Source: Bacteroidota bacterium (GTDB lineage Bacteria; Bacteroidota; Bacteroidia; M30B66). Taken from it: a DNA stretch of 64,000 nucleotides. Positions 26,528 to 35,698 of the stretch are shown piece after piece (within the stretch, counting starts at the first letter, position 1; each line of letters opens with the position of its first letter). Under the pieces are notes generated by a model. It did not search any database and had not been told where the DNA came from. It was given only the letters and a program-made list of their open reading frames with translations. The translations under genes and the position numbers were made by a program. Where the stretch lies: assembly GCA_947460255.1 (NCBI GenBank), contig CANHIS010000011.1:1-64000 (forward strand), read 5' to 3'.

Positions 26528-27847
26528 TCAGGCACTGTATCTTTCTTGGAGCAGTTCAGCCAATGCATTGCGCAATTTTTCAGATGGAAGTTTCTCCAGA
26601 ATCTCGCCTGCGTAGGCATTCAATAAAAGTGCTCTTGCTTTTGGCGTGGAAATTCCGCGTGATCTTAAATAAAACATCTGTTCAGAATCTAATACGCCTG
26701 TTGAAGAGCCATGCGAACACTTCACATCATCGGCATAAATCTCCAACTGTGGTTTTGTATTTACTGTTGCATCCTCGCTCAACAAGATGTTTTTGTTGCT
26801 TTGGTAGGCATTTGTTTTTTGTGCGTCCTGGCGGACGAATACCTTCCCATTAAAAATGGCAGTTCCGTTTCCATCCACTACACCTTTGTACATTTCGTTG
26901 CTTTCGCAATTTGGCATTCGGTGATCTACCAAAGTATGGCTATCAAAAACCTGGTCGTTGGTAGGATGATAATAGCCGTATAAATGCGCCTCGCAATGAG
27001 CATCTGCCAGTGCAATGATGAGGTTGTTGCGAATCAGCTTACCATTAAGATGCATTGCGTAATGACTAAAGTTTCCGTGTGTATGCACGTGAGCTTCAGT
27101 GTGATGAACAGCCGATAACTGAGTATTGTCGTAAATCTGCGCTAAACGCACAAAAGCATTCTTTCCGCAGTGAACCTCAGTTACTGTATTTACAAAAACG
27201 TCGAACTTTTCTGGTGATTCCGGAGTAATGCCAATCAACGTAACGTTTGCTCCATCTTCTGCGACAATTAATACACGCGGGAGCACAAAAATTGGCTCGT
27301 CAGCAGCTGTTAACTGAATGATTTGGATGGCTTTATCGAGGTGAACATTCTTTTCAAGGTGAATGAAAATACCATCAGCAAACATGGCTGAATTCAGCGC
27401 TAAGAAGGGATCATTTTCAGAATTCGAAATTGTTCCGATATGAGTGAGTGCGGTAACATTTTTATTCCGAATTGCATCCGCCAATGAACATGCTGTGAAG
27501 CCTTTGATGTTAGAAGGCAGGTTTGATAGTTCACTATCGAAATAACCGTTCACCAGCACCAAGCTATAAGCATCTTGATCAATTAAGTTAGATGCAGGAA
27601 TTTGGACAATCGAATGTGCAGGAGGCGAAAGTGGATGATTAAAATCCTTGCGAAGAAACTTTTCTGTCGCTATATATCTGTATTCTTCGTGCTTTTTACT
27701 TGGAAAGCCTTGTTTACGAAAAGCATTGGCAGCATTTTCTCGAAATCCTGCAATCATAGGATTGTCTAGAAGCAATGCTGATTTCTGCAAACTGTAATCT
27801 GCAAGAAGCTTTTCTTTGAGGTCGATGCCTGTAAGTGTTTCTGACAT
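26528..27847 (-). CDS. sufD: Fe-S cluster assembly protein SufD
   Basis: 439 residues. The paralogue of SufB that completes the SufB-SufC2-SufD complex. Typical segments are KHEEYRYIATEKFL near the N-terminus, the beta-helix core, and the C-terminal CSHGSSTGVLDSEQMFYLRSRGI, which mirrors the SufB end. It starts 16 bases after sufC on the same strand. Confidence 0.94.
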   Translation of the reverse strand: MSETLTGIDLKEKLLADYSLQKSALLLDNPMIAGFRENAANAFRKQGFPSKKHEEYRYIATEKFLRKDFNHPLSPPAHSIVQIPASNLIDQDAYSLVLVNGYFDSELSNLPSNIKGFTACSLADAIRNKNVTALTHIGTISNSENDPFLALNSAMFADGIFIHLEKNVHLDKAIQIIQLTAADEPIFVLPRVLIVAEDGANVTLIGITPESPEKFDVFVNTVTEVHCGKNAFVRLAQIYDNTQLSAVHHTEAHVHTHGNFSHYAMHLNGKLIRNNLIIALADAHCEAHLYGYYHPTNDQVFDSHTLVDHRMPNCESNEMYKGVVDGNGTAIFNGKVFVRQDAQKTNAYQSNKNILLSEDATVNTKPQLEIYADDVKCSHGSSTGVLDSEQMFYLRSRGISTPKARALLLNAYAGEILEKLPSEKLRNALAELLQERYSA

Positions 27848-27863
27848 ATTTTCGTTTGCTGAA

Positions 27864-28619
27864 TCAGTGTGCTGCTACTTCTTTACGAATCCAATCGTAA
27901 CCTTTTTCTTCAAGTTCGAGCGCCAATTCCTTGGTACCTGATTTCACGATTCTTCCTTCGAAAAGCACGTGTACAAAATCCGGAACGATATAATCGAGCA
28001 AACGCTGATAATGGGTAATTACGATACAGGCATTGTCGGGACGCTTCAAGCGAGTTACACCAGTGGCAACTATGCGAAGCGCATCGATGTCAAGCCCAGA
28101 ATCTGTTTCATCTAAAATGGCCAATTTCGGATCGAGCATTGCCATTTGGAAGATTTCGTTACGCTTCTTTTCACCACCTGAAAAACCTTCATTAACTGAA
28201 CGATTCGTAAGATTGGTGTCTATTTCTACAAGTGCTTTTTTCTCTTTCATCATTTGCAGAAATTCCTTCGGCTCCATTGGTGGAAGCCCGCGGTAAATTC
28301 TCTGCTCACTCATCGCTGTTTTAAGGAAATTGGTGATACTAACACCTGGAATTTCCACTGGGTATTGGAAAGCAAGAAAAATTCCTTCACGAGCTCGGTC
28401 TTCAGGTGCCATTTCGAGAAGATCTTTGCCTTCGAATAATATCTCACCAGAGGTAACTTCGTAATCTTCTCTCCCTGCTAAAACAGATGCAAGGGTAGAT
28501 TTTCCAGAACCATTCGGCCCCATTATCGCATGTACTTCGCCAGGCTTAACCTCAAGATTGAATCCTTTTAGGATTTCTTTTTCGGCAACTCTGGCGTGAA
28601 GATTTTTGATGCTCAGCAT
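27864..28619 (-). CDS. sufC: SufC ABC-type ATPase
   Basis: 251 residues. Walker A is GPNGSGKST, the signature region is [13 protein letters not shown] and Walker B is [14 protein letters not shown]. SufC ATP hydrolysis drives shape change of the SufBCD scaffold. It is first in the second suf block, with a promoter-like sequence upstream at 28674-28707. In most relatives sufB precedes it directly; here sufB is at 14.3-15.7 kb. Confidence 0.95.
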   Translation of the reverse strand: MLSIKNLHARVAEKEILKGFNLEVKPGEVHAIMGPNGSGKSTLASVLAGREDYEVTSGEILFEGKDLLEMAPEDRAREGIFLAFQYPVEIPGVSITNFLKTAMSEQRIYRGLPPMEPKEFLQMMKEKKALVEIDTNLTNRSVNEGFSGGEKKRNEIFQMAMLDPKLAILDETDSGLDIDALRIVATGVTRLKRPDNACIVITHYQRLLDYIVPDFVHVLFEGRIVKSGTKELALELEEKGYDWIRKEVAAH

Positions 28620-28638
28620 GTTAAGTCTATTTTGGACA

Positions 28639-28707
28639 GAACCATTTTGTTTATAACGGTTCTAAATAATCCGCAAAATTAACACTTATAAGGGCTTCTT
28701 GTTCAAA
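28639..28707 (-). promoter_or_regulatory. Promoter and inverted repeat upstream of sufC
   Basis: On the minus strand, TAATTTTG (28674-28681) is a -7 box with TTTG (28704-28707) 22 bases upstream. Between the expected start site and sufC lies the dyad AGAACC (28639-28644) / GGTTCT (28658-28663), either an operator or a 5' leader hairpin. It does not resemble the palindrome at sufA. Confidence 0.45.
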
Positions 28708-28762
28708 ACTTGCTTGAAAAATTTAGACTTGCCTGGATGAGGAGAACTTAGGAACAAATGAA

Positions 28763-29947
28763 TTACTGCCTGATTTCCATAAGTATCAAATTGCGGTCTT
28801 GTGCAAATACCGTCTGGCCATTGTTGGATCCTAGAATACTTTGGTACACCAAACGATAATGGTAGGTGCCTGCTGGTAAGTTTAAGTCTGGATAAATGAT
28901 TGATGTACAAGCGATACCCGAACCTAGTGTAACGGGGTCAACTAGGTTATTCACACCTCCCGACAAACCATCTTCAACCCGATAAACATTGGTAACGTTG
29001 GATTGAAATGTTGCATCTGTAGAGCGTTGCACCCAAATACTGAAGCGGTTGCTGTTGCCTAGGCTACTCGCATTGTTTGTTGATTTGATTGTTACATTAG
29101 CCATCACCAAAACACCTCGGTTGCCAACGCCTTCACTAGAAACAGTAATACTTTGTAGTGGAATATCGAGCAACTCAGCTTGCCCAGAAAATACGGGCAA
29201 CGATTGAGCGTATGGTTGTGTGCAAACAGCACATTGATTTGTATTGTTTTCGATCCAAAGTGAAGCCGCACTAGCCGTTCCCGCTCCACCCAATGAAACG
29301 GATGATGGATCTGTAATTGCTTGAGCTCCCCAAGAGACAACACCAGATTCGACCATTGGAATTCCCGATCCGCTGATGCCTGCAGGGCCAGTTTCGCCTT
29401 GTGGGCCTTGTGGGCCAGCAGGACCAGTTTCTCCTTGGATGCCTTGTGGACCGATTTCCCCCTGTGGCCCTACATTGCCCTGCGGACCTGGAGGCCCTTG
29501 TTCTCCTGAACCTCCACCGCCATTTCCTGCAGTTTGAGCATAGAAAGCATAAGGAACGCTAAGTAATTCATTGGTTCCAATGTCAGTGTAGTTGCTTCCG
29601 CCTGCGATATCAACTTCAACTTTTACAAATTGATTTGCGCTCGACCAAGGGATGTTATCAAAGTTTCCAGTAATCGCTGTTCCTCGCCCAATAGCCAAAT
29701 TAAACAACCCATACACATTGGTTTGAGCAGTGTGGCTCTCGCTGTAAAGCAAAATTCCTTGGGCGCTCCCAGATAAAATTGAAATGCGAACATTCACATT
29801 TTGATTCACATACACACTTCCATTCTGATTTCTTGCAATTGCTTGGTAATTGATGCCGTTTGGTACGTTAGTTTGTGCAACAAGAACCGTGGAACAAGCG
29901 AGCAACATTCCGATAACTATATGTTTATATTGTGCAAACTTCTTCAT
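28763..29947 (-). CDS. Secreted collagen-like (Gly-X-Y repeat) protein
   Basis: 394 residues. A signal peptide (cleavage after ...LVAQ) is followed by a beta-rich N-terminal domain (about 25-145), the type that precedes collagen repeats in many Bacteroidota. About 16 Gly-X-Y triplets follow (about 147-193), rich in GPQ, GET and GPA, then a 200-residue C-terminal domain. The repeats could form a triple helix, making a trimeric stalk on the surface or in the matrix. No T9SS tail is seen. CAAAAATA at 29968-29975 reads as a -7 box on its strand. The 192-base gap to the TonB receptor (29948-30139) holds no gene. Confidence 0.85.
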   Translation of the reverse strand: MKKFAQYKHIVIGMLLACSTVLVAQTNVPNGINYQAIARNQNGSVYVNQNVNVRISILSGSAQGILLYSESHTAQTNVYGLFNLAIGRGTAITGNFDNIPWSSANQFVKVEVDIAGGSNYTDIGTNELLSVPYAFYAQTAGNGGGGSGEQGPPGPQGNVGPQGEIGPQGIQGETGPAGPQGPQGETGPAGISGSGIPMVESGVVSWGAQAITDPSSVSLGGAGTASAASLWIENNTNQCAVCTQPYAQSLPVFSGQAELLDIPLQSITVSSEGVGNRGVLVMANVTIKSTNNASSLGNSNRFSIWVQRSTDATFQSNVTNVYRVEDGLSGGVNNLVDPVTLGSGIACTSIIYPDLNLPAGTYHYRLVYQSILGSNNGQTVFAQDRNLILMEIRQ

Positions 29948-30139
29948 CCTGATTTATTAACTGTTTCCCCAAAAATAGGGGCAAAACACATCCATTTAAC
30001 TCTTGGTTAACAAATGAAAATCAGCTAACTCATTTTTCAATTCTTAACACTTGCTTAACTATGAATAATAACTATGTTAACATATGCTTAACGATTGCCT
30101 ATTGTGCCAGAGGTAGTTTCGCGACGTAAAATCTGCACA

Positions 30140-32986
30140 ATGAACTCATTTTGGAAATTCGGAGCTTTAACAATTATGTTATCTCTGATTGTTGTAAGCC
30201 TCAATGCACAAAACGGTAAAATCTCTGGAAAGGTAACAGATGCAAAATCGGGAGAAACTTTAATCGGCGTTGCAGTTTATTTAGAAGGAACAACGGTTGG
30301 AGCTAGCACCGATCTCGACGGGAAGTATCTCTTAAGCAATCTTAAACCAGGGTCTTATTCCGTTGTGGCAAGATACGTTTCCTATAAAACCAAAACGGTA
30401 GGAGGGGTTGAGGTAAAAGCCGGGGAGGTTGCCACAGTTAATTTTTCGCTTGAGGAAAACACCAATGATTTAAAAGAATTCGAAGTTCAAGCATCTTATA
30501 ACCGTGAAAATGCGAATGTTCAATTGCTTGAACAAAAAAATGCAGCAGTAGTTTCTGATGGAATTTCAGCAGACATCATCCGAAAAACTCCCGACAATGC
30601 TGCTTCAGACGTAATGAAGCGAATTTCAGGTGCTAGTATCCAAGACAATAAGTTCGCTGTTATCCGCGGGCTAAACGATCGATACAATCTTGCTTACATA
30701 AATGGAGCGCCATTGCCAAGTACAGAGTCTGATCGTCGCGCTTTTTCTTTCGATCTTTTTCCTTCGAACATGTTAGATAATCTGGTGATCTACAAAACAG
30801 CGTCTCCGGATCTTCCAGCTGAATTTGCTGGTGGTGTTATTCAAATCAATACCAAAGAAATTCCTGACGAAGGTTTTGTTTCAATATCAACTTCTGCCGG
30901 ATACAACAGTATTACAACCTTTAAAGATCGACTTGATTACGATGGCAGTAAAACAGATTGGCTAGGTTACGACAATGGTGAACGCGGAATTCCTTCTGAT
31001 TTTCCAGAACAAGAAGTGTTCAAACCTCTTCTCACTTCCGATTCAATGAAGATAGCATATGGAAGTATGTTTAAGAATAATTGGAAAGTGAACAGAGTTA
31101 ATACACCATTAAATACAAATGGGCAATTGTCTGCTGGATTTCCTTTCAAGATCTTTAAAGCACAAGCAGGTGTGTTAGCTTCAGTTTCTAGAAGTGAGAG
31201 TTTTAGATTTTCGAGTGTTGAGCGTAATTTTTACGATGTTCAAGACAACAATACGCTTCTTTACAATTACAACGACAGTCTATTCAAGCAAGAAGTTTTA
31301 ACGGGTGCGATGTTCAATTTCGCGGTGAAACCAGGTCCGAAATCAAAGATCTTCTTCAAAAATACGCTCACCTTAAGTGGAGAAGATCAAACTGTTCGCC
31401 GCCGTGGATTAACCAGCATGAACCTCGTTGGGAGTGAAATCCAAGTTCAAAATACGGCATTGTGGTACACTGAAAATCGCTTGATAACTTCTCAACTTGG
31501 CGGCGAGCACGTTTTTAGTGCTTGGAATATTAAGCTCAAATGGACTGGAGGCTTGTCGAACATTCAACGTGAAATTCCCGATTTTAGAAGAGTTTCATAC
31601 AGTCGTTTACTTGCCGATTCAACAGGACCATACCGGGTCCAAATGGGAAATCAGGCGCAACTTGAGCAGGCAGGTCGTTTCTTTTCAAACCTCAACGAGG
31701 ATATTCGCAGCGCAGGTATTGATCTCGCGATTCCTCTTGAGTTTATCAATGGCAAAAAACTCAATTCAACCTTCAAAACTGGATATTACTATCAAGAGCG
31801 TGTTCGTCAATTCGATGCACGTCAGTTTGGATACATTTTCCGCCCTGGTCCTGGAGTTCCTCAAAGCATTCGTCAGTTAGGACTCGATTCTGTGTTCGAT
31901 CCTGCAAACTTTATCTTTAAAAACGGCCGATACTTCCTATTGGAAGAAGCAACAAATCCGAACGATAGTTACAGTGCCGATTCACGTTTGAATGCTGCAT
32001 ATTTTATGTTAGATCAAAAGATCTTCAACAAACTTCGTTTGGTTTACGGGGTTCGATATGAAGAATTTTTACAAAGGCTATACTCTCTCGATTCTAATGG
32101 AGACTCTATCAATGTTCGAACGCTAAAGCCCGACTTTCTTCCATCAATCAACGCTACATACGAGCTAACATCGAAGTCGAACCTCCGTTTCTCTGCATCG
32201 AGAACACTATCACGTCCTGAGTTTAGAGAGATTGCCCCATTTGCGTTCTTCGATTTCAATATCGATTATGTGATTGCTGGAAATCCTAATTTAGAAAGAG
32301 CATCCATCGAAAATCTTGACCTCCGTTATGAATTCTTCCCTGGTGGTGGTGAAGTTATATCTGCATCTGTTTTTTCGAAACGTTTCACCAATGCTATCGA
32401 ATTTATTAACGACATAGATGTTGGAGCAGGGAGTCGCCGCTTTGGATTTGCAAACGTGCCCGAAGCTTCTAATTATGGCGTTGAACTCGAACTAAGAAAA
32501 AACTTCGCATTTCTTGATTCTTCCTTCAAAACCAAGTTTTTTGGTAACCTGATCTTTATCGGAAATTTCTCTTACATCGTTTCCGAAATTGACCTAACAC
32601 AATTTGGCTTAGCAAGTACAGGTGTTCGACCGCTACAAGGTCAATCACCATACTTAATCAACACAGGACTGCAATACAATGATGTTGACAAAGGTTTTGG
32701 GATGAGCTTTATGGTAAACCGAGTAGGTCGTCGAATCGCCTTTGTTGGAAATGCCGCCGTTCCTGATATTTACGAAAATCCTAGAACGATCATGGATTTT
32801 CAAGTGAGCAAAAAGTTATTCAAAAAACTGGATGTTAAAATCACACTCGGCGATCTGCTTGCACAAGATCAAGCATTTTACATGGACTTGAACGACAACA
32901 AGAAGTACGACATCGATTCCGATAATACGGTATTCAATTACACCTTCGGAAGAAATATATCGTTGGGCTTGTCATTAAAATTTTAA
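30140..32986 (+). CDS. TonB-dependent outer-membrane receptor
   Basis: 948 residues from ATG 30140 (MNSFWKFGALTI), which gives a good signal peptide; a longer frame from 30095 does not. A carboxypeptidase-regulatory-like beta-sandwich (about 25-110, GKISGKVTDAKSGETLIGVAV) precedes the plug (about 120-240, ISGASIQDNKFAVIRGLNDRY) and a 22-strand-type barrel ending in ISLGLSLKF. It is not of the SusC subtype. It is followed by a strong terminator and then a T9SS-exported beta-helix protein, a pairing that may act in one uptake process. The ligand is unknown. Confidence 0.92.
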   Translation: MNSFWKFGALTIMLSLIVVSLNAQNGKISGKVTDAKSGETLIGVAVYLEGTTVGASTDLDGKYLLSNLKPGSYSVVARYVSYKTKTVGGVEVKAGEVATVNFSLEENTNDLKEFEVQASYNRENANVQLLEQKNAAVVSDGISADIIRKTPDNAASDVMKRISGASIQDNKFAVIRGLNDRYNLAYINGAPLPSTESDRRAFSFDLFPSNMLDNLVIYKTASPDLPAEFAGGVIQINTKEIPDEGFVSISTSAGYNSITTFKDRLDYDGSKTDWLGYDNGERGIPSDFPEQEVFKPLLTSDSMKIAYGSMFKNNWKVNRVNTPLNTNGQLSAGFPFKIFKAQAGVLASVSRSESFRFSSVERNFYDVQDNNTLLYNYNDSLFKQEVLTGAMFNFAVKPGPKSKIFFKNTLTLSGEDQTVRRRGLTSMNLVGSEIQVQNTALWYTENRLITSQLGGEHVFSAWNIKLKWTGGLSNIQREIPDFRRVSYSRLLADSTGPYRVQMGNQAQLEQAGRFFSNLNEDIRSAGIDLAIPLEFINGKKLNSTFKTGYYYQERVRQFDARQFGYIFRPGPGVPQSIRQLGLDSVFDPANFIFKNGRYFLLEEATNPNDSYSADSRLNAAYFMLDQKIFNKLRLVYGVRYEEFLQRLYSLDSNGDSINVRTLKPDFLPSINATYELTSKSNLRFSASRTLSRPEFREIAPFAFFDFNIDYVIAGNPNLERASIENLDLRYEFFPGGGEVISASVFSKRFTNAIEFINDIDVGAGSRRFGFANVPEASNYGVELELRKNFAFLDSSFKTKFFGNLIFIGNFSYIVSEIDLTQFGLASTGVRPLQGQSPYLINTGLQYNDVDKGFGMSFMVNRVGRRIAFVGNAAVPDIYENPRTIMDFQVSKKLFKKLDVKITLGDLLAQDQAFYMDLNDNKKYDIDSDNTVFNYTFGRNISLGLSLKF

Positions 32987-33006
32987 ACATTTCTTATTAA
33001 GAAATT

Positions 33007-33043
33007 ATGAAGCCCAGGCGAACTTTGTTTACCTGGGCTTCAT
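33007..33043 (+). terminator. Hairpin terminator after the TonB receptor
   Basis: A perfect 12-bp stem (33007-33018 with 33032-33043) and a 13-base loop, 20 bases after the receptor stop. The T-tract is short, so strength is uncertain. Confidence 0.65.
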
Positions 33044-33143
33044 ATTCTTAACACTAATTAACAATAGGCTTAAAGGAAGATTAATAATCTCTTAATCGAC
33101 AGGTTGTGCCCAGCCAAGACTTTTGCGGCAAACAAAAACAACT

Positions 33144-35045
33144 ATGAAAAATCTTTACGCTCTACTTCTGCTGGTATTGCCGTTTGCTGGAATTGCGCAA
33201 GCTCCAACAAAGACAATTACAGGAAACATTACTTCAGATTACACATTCAGCAACGACACTATCTATATTTTAGATGGTTTCGTATTTGTGAAAAATGGTG
33301 CAACATTAACTGTTGAACCAGGAACAATTGTTAAAGCTGTTAAAGCAACCCGATCAACTTTGATCATTACCATGGGTTCAAAAATTAATGCAAACGGCAC
33401 CAAGGCTCAGCCAATCGTTTTCACTTCTAATGAAGCTGTTGGTAACCGTGCCCCAGGAGATTGGGGTGGAATCGTAGTTCTAGGAAGAAATGTAATCAAT
33501 CGTGCTGCCGATTGTTCTACTTGCCCTGGAGCTAACGTAGCTGGCACTTTACCAGGCAACCAAAATGCAATCGAAGGAGATATCGACAATGCAAACGGTG
33601 ATGGACTTTATGGAGGAACATTAACAGATGATAATTCTGGAGTTATCCGTTATGTACGAATTGAGTTTGCTGGTGTGTTGATCACATCTGGAAATGAGAT
33701 CAATTCCCTCACCATGGGTGGTGTTGGTAGTGGAACAACTTTAGAATATGTTCAGGTTTTCCAAGGTAACGACGACTCTTTTGAGTGGTTCGGTGGAAAT
33801 GTAAACGGTAAATACTTGATTTCAACAGGTGCAATCGATGATGACTTCGATACTGACTTCGGTTTCAGCGGAAACATCCAATATGCAATCGCACAACGCG
33901 ACAGCTTCAATTTTGACACAGGTTCTGGTCCAACCACAAACTCATTCGAAAGCGATAACGATGGTGGTCCAACTTTCAATGATCCACGCACTTCTGCAGT
34001 GTTCTCAAACGTAACGTTGATCGGACCAAATGCTAACGGACCTCTTGAAGATCAGGGTTCATTCCAAAATGGACTACGTATTCGTCGTAATTCTGTTATT
34101 TCTTTGTTTAACTCAGTAGTTATGGGTTACCCAACGGGAATGCTAATCGATGGGGCTGGATCTACGAATGCTTATTTGAACGACACTTTATTAGTGAAAA
34201 ACAACCACATCGCCGCTTCCTTAGGCAGAAATATCACCACCAACCAAGCTGATTCTTATGCTGCAGTTGTTGCAAAATTCGTTTCAGAGGGCAACGATAC
34301 TTCAACAACTTTCAACGGTTTGTTCAACAATCCATTTGACTACCTAAATCCTGATTTCGCTCCAGCAACAGGTTCACCCGTATTGAGCGGGGCATCTTTC
34401 ACTGGACCAAAAATCAGCGATAGCTTCTTCACTCCAACTACCTTTAGAGGTGCTTTGGGTGGCGAAAACTGGACTGAGTGCTGGACTGAGTTCAACGCTT
34501 TCGATGAGCCATATACAAACACTATCAACTTTGGTCCATCAGCAGCTTTTGGAACTTCAGTGAACGATGCAACATTCACAGTTGCTTTCACTAATAACTC
34601 AACAACTGCAACTACTTACAGCTGGAGTTTTGGTGATGGTCAAACATCAACCGACGCTTCTCCAAGTCATGCTTACAGCACATTTGGAACTTACACAGTT
34701 ACCTTGATCGCTAACAACAACTGCGGAGCTGATACAACAATCTCAGAAGTTACGATTATTGAAGTAGGTATCGAAGAATTGGCAAACACGAACAACGTGA
34801 GCTTGGTGCCAAATCCTGCAAACGAATTCACACAGGTTGTGTTCAACCAAAAAGCAACTGCTTTAACCAGCATAGATGTTCTTGATATCACAGGTAAATC
34901 AGTGATGAACGCATTCAACGGTCAGCTTGCTGCTGGTCAAAACAACATCGCAGTAAACACTTCTACTTTGGCTCCAGGAGTTTACTTGGTTCGCATATCA
35001 TCAGAAGGCATTTCACTTACTTACAGATTGGCAGTAAGCAAGTAA
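33144..35045 (+). CDS. Secreted beta-helix/PKD protein with T9SS sorting domain
   Basis: 633 residues from ATG 33144 (MKNLYALLLLVLPFAGIAQA, a clean signal peptide). Residues 20-440 are beta-strand rich with Asn/Gly/Thr and the motif GDWGGIVVLGRN, seen in Bacteroidota proteins encoded beside TonB receptors. A PKD domain follows (about 465-545, TYSWSFGDGQTSTDASPSH), then the T9SS type A tail (about 555-633, SLVPNPANEF ... GVYLVRISSEG). It is probably surface-attached and helps the adjacent receptor capture its ligand; this is inferred from pairing only. Confidence 0.87.
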   Translation: MKNLYALLLLVLPFAGIAQAPTKTITGNITSDYTFSNDTIYILDGFVFVKNGATLTVEPGTIVKAVKATRSTLIITMGSKINANGTKAQPIVFTSNEAVGNRAPGDWGGIVVLGRNVINRAADCSTCPGANVAGTLPGNQNAIEGDIDNANGDGLYGGTLTDDNSGVIRYVRIEFAGVLITSGNEINSLTMGGVGSGTTLEYVQVFQGNDDSFEWFGGNVNGKYLISTGAIDDDFDTDFGFSGNIQYAIAQRDSFNFDTGSGPTTNSFESDNDGGPTFNDPRTSAVFSNVTLIGPNANGPLEDQGSFQNGLRIRRNSVISLFNSVVMGYPTGMLIDGAGSTNAYLNDTLLVKNNHIAASLGRNITTNQADSYAAVVAKFVSEGNDTSTTFNGLFNNPFDYLNPDFAPATGSPVLSGASFTGPKISDSFFTPTTFRGALGGENWTECWTEFNAFDEPYTNTINFGPSAAFGTSVNDATFTVAFTNNSTTATTYSWSFGDGQTSTDASPSHAYSTFGTYTVTLIANNNCGADTTISEVTIIEVGIEELANTNNVSLVPNPANEFTQVVFNQKATALTSIDVLDITGKSVMNAFNGQLAAGQNNIAVNTSTLAPGVYLVRISSEGISLTYRLAVSK

Positions 35046-35067
35046 GACGGAATTATTAATCGCCAAC

Positions 35068-35117
35068 AACCGCCCCGGTCGAATCAAGCAATTGGTTTGG
35101 TCGGGGCGGTTTTATTT
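35068..35117 (+). terminator. Terminator after the T9SS beta-helix gene
   Basis: A 10-bp GC-rich stem (AACCGCCCCG 35068-35077 with CGGGGCGGTT 35102-35111) followed by TTATTTT. A copy of the dispersed palindrome follows directly at 35117-35130. Confidence 0.75.
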
Positions 35118-35138
35118 TCCCTCCGGGGAAGGGATGCC
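35117..35138. repeat. Intergenic copy of the dispersed palindromic repeat
   Basis: TTCCCTCCGGGGAA plus 8 more bases match 20 of 22 positions of the stretch starting at 7943 in the M20 gene. Confidence 0.5.
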
Positions 35139-35164
35139 GATTCGCACGGCAATTCGTCGCTCAA

Positions 35165-35698
35165 TTATTTATTGAGAACAATCTCGGGTGTCGTAATCTG
35201 GTTGCTCCGATTTAATGCACGATCACAAATAGTGACCTCGTAGCGGATGGTATCAAAAGGCGAAAACGGATTGTTGGTGAACAATTGCATCTCAAGGTCT
35301 CCTTCGAGCGTTTTGTTTTGACCAGTTGGTGTTAAATTCGGAATTCTCGAATTGTTAGATAATGTGTCTGCACCAGGAAAAGGAGGCGGCAACGTGATTT
35401 TTTGCCAGCTTCCATTCTGCTTTTCGTAATAACTAATGAAGAAGTTGTAATAGTAAACAGATCCTGGATTGAAGGGTGAAAGGGTATCACCAGATGCTAG
35501 GCCTAAATCGCCATCTCCATCGGTGAAATAAAACTTCAGGATACCTAGAGAATCTTTGCCCGAAACATCTTTAATTTGCTCGAATGCAGTATATCTGATG
35601 AAAGGCGTGTCGGGAAACTGATTGTCTTTCTTGCAGGAATTTGCAAACAATCCTGTGAGAATTAAGCCACCAGCCAATAACTTTGAAGCGCGTTTCAT
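35165..35698 (-). CDS. Hypothetical lipoprotein
   Basis: 177 residues from ATG 35696-35698 (MKRASKLLAGGLILTGLF). A lipobox-type signal ends at ANSCKKD, so it should be envelope-anchored. The body has an acidic, calcium-loop-like FTDGDGDLGL motif and a beta-rich fold. A longer start at 35719 lacks the signal arrangement. Its start codon overlaps the start codon of the divergent LuxE-like gene. Function is unknown. Confidence 0.8.
   Translation of the reverse strand: MKRASKLLAGGLILTGLFANSCKKDNQFPDTPFIRYTAFEQIKDVSGKDSLGILKFYFTDGDGDLGLASGDTLSPFNPGSVYYYNFFISYYEKQNGSWQKITLPPPFPGADTLSNNSRIPNLTPTGQNKTLEGDLEMQLFTNNPFSPFDTIRYEVTICDRALNRSNQITTPEIVLNK

Noticed and set aside
29320-29515. Gly-X-Y coding repeats as a CRISPR-like or satellite array
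   Set aside because: The periodicity is 9 bases and in frame; it simply encodes collagen triplets.
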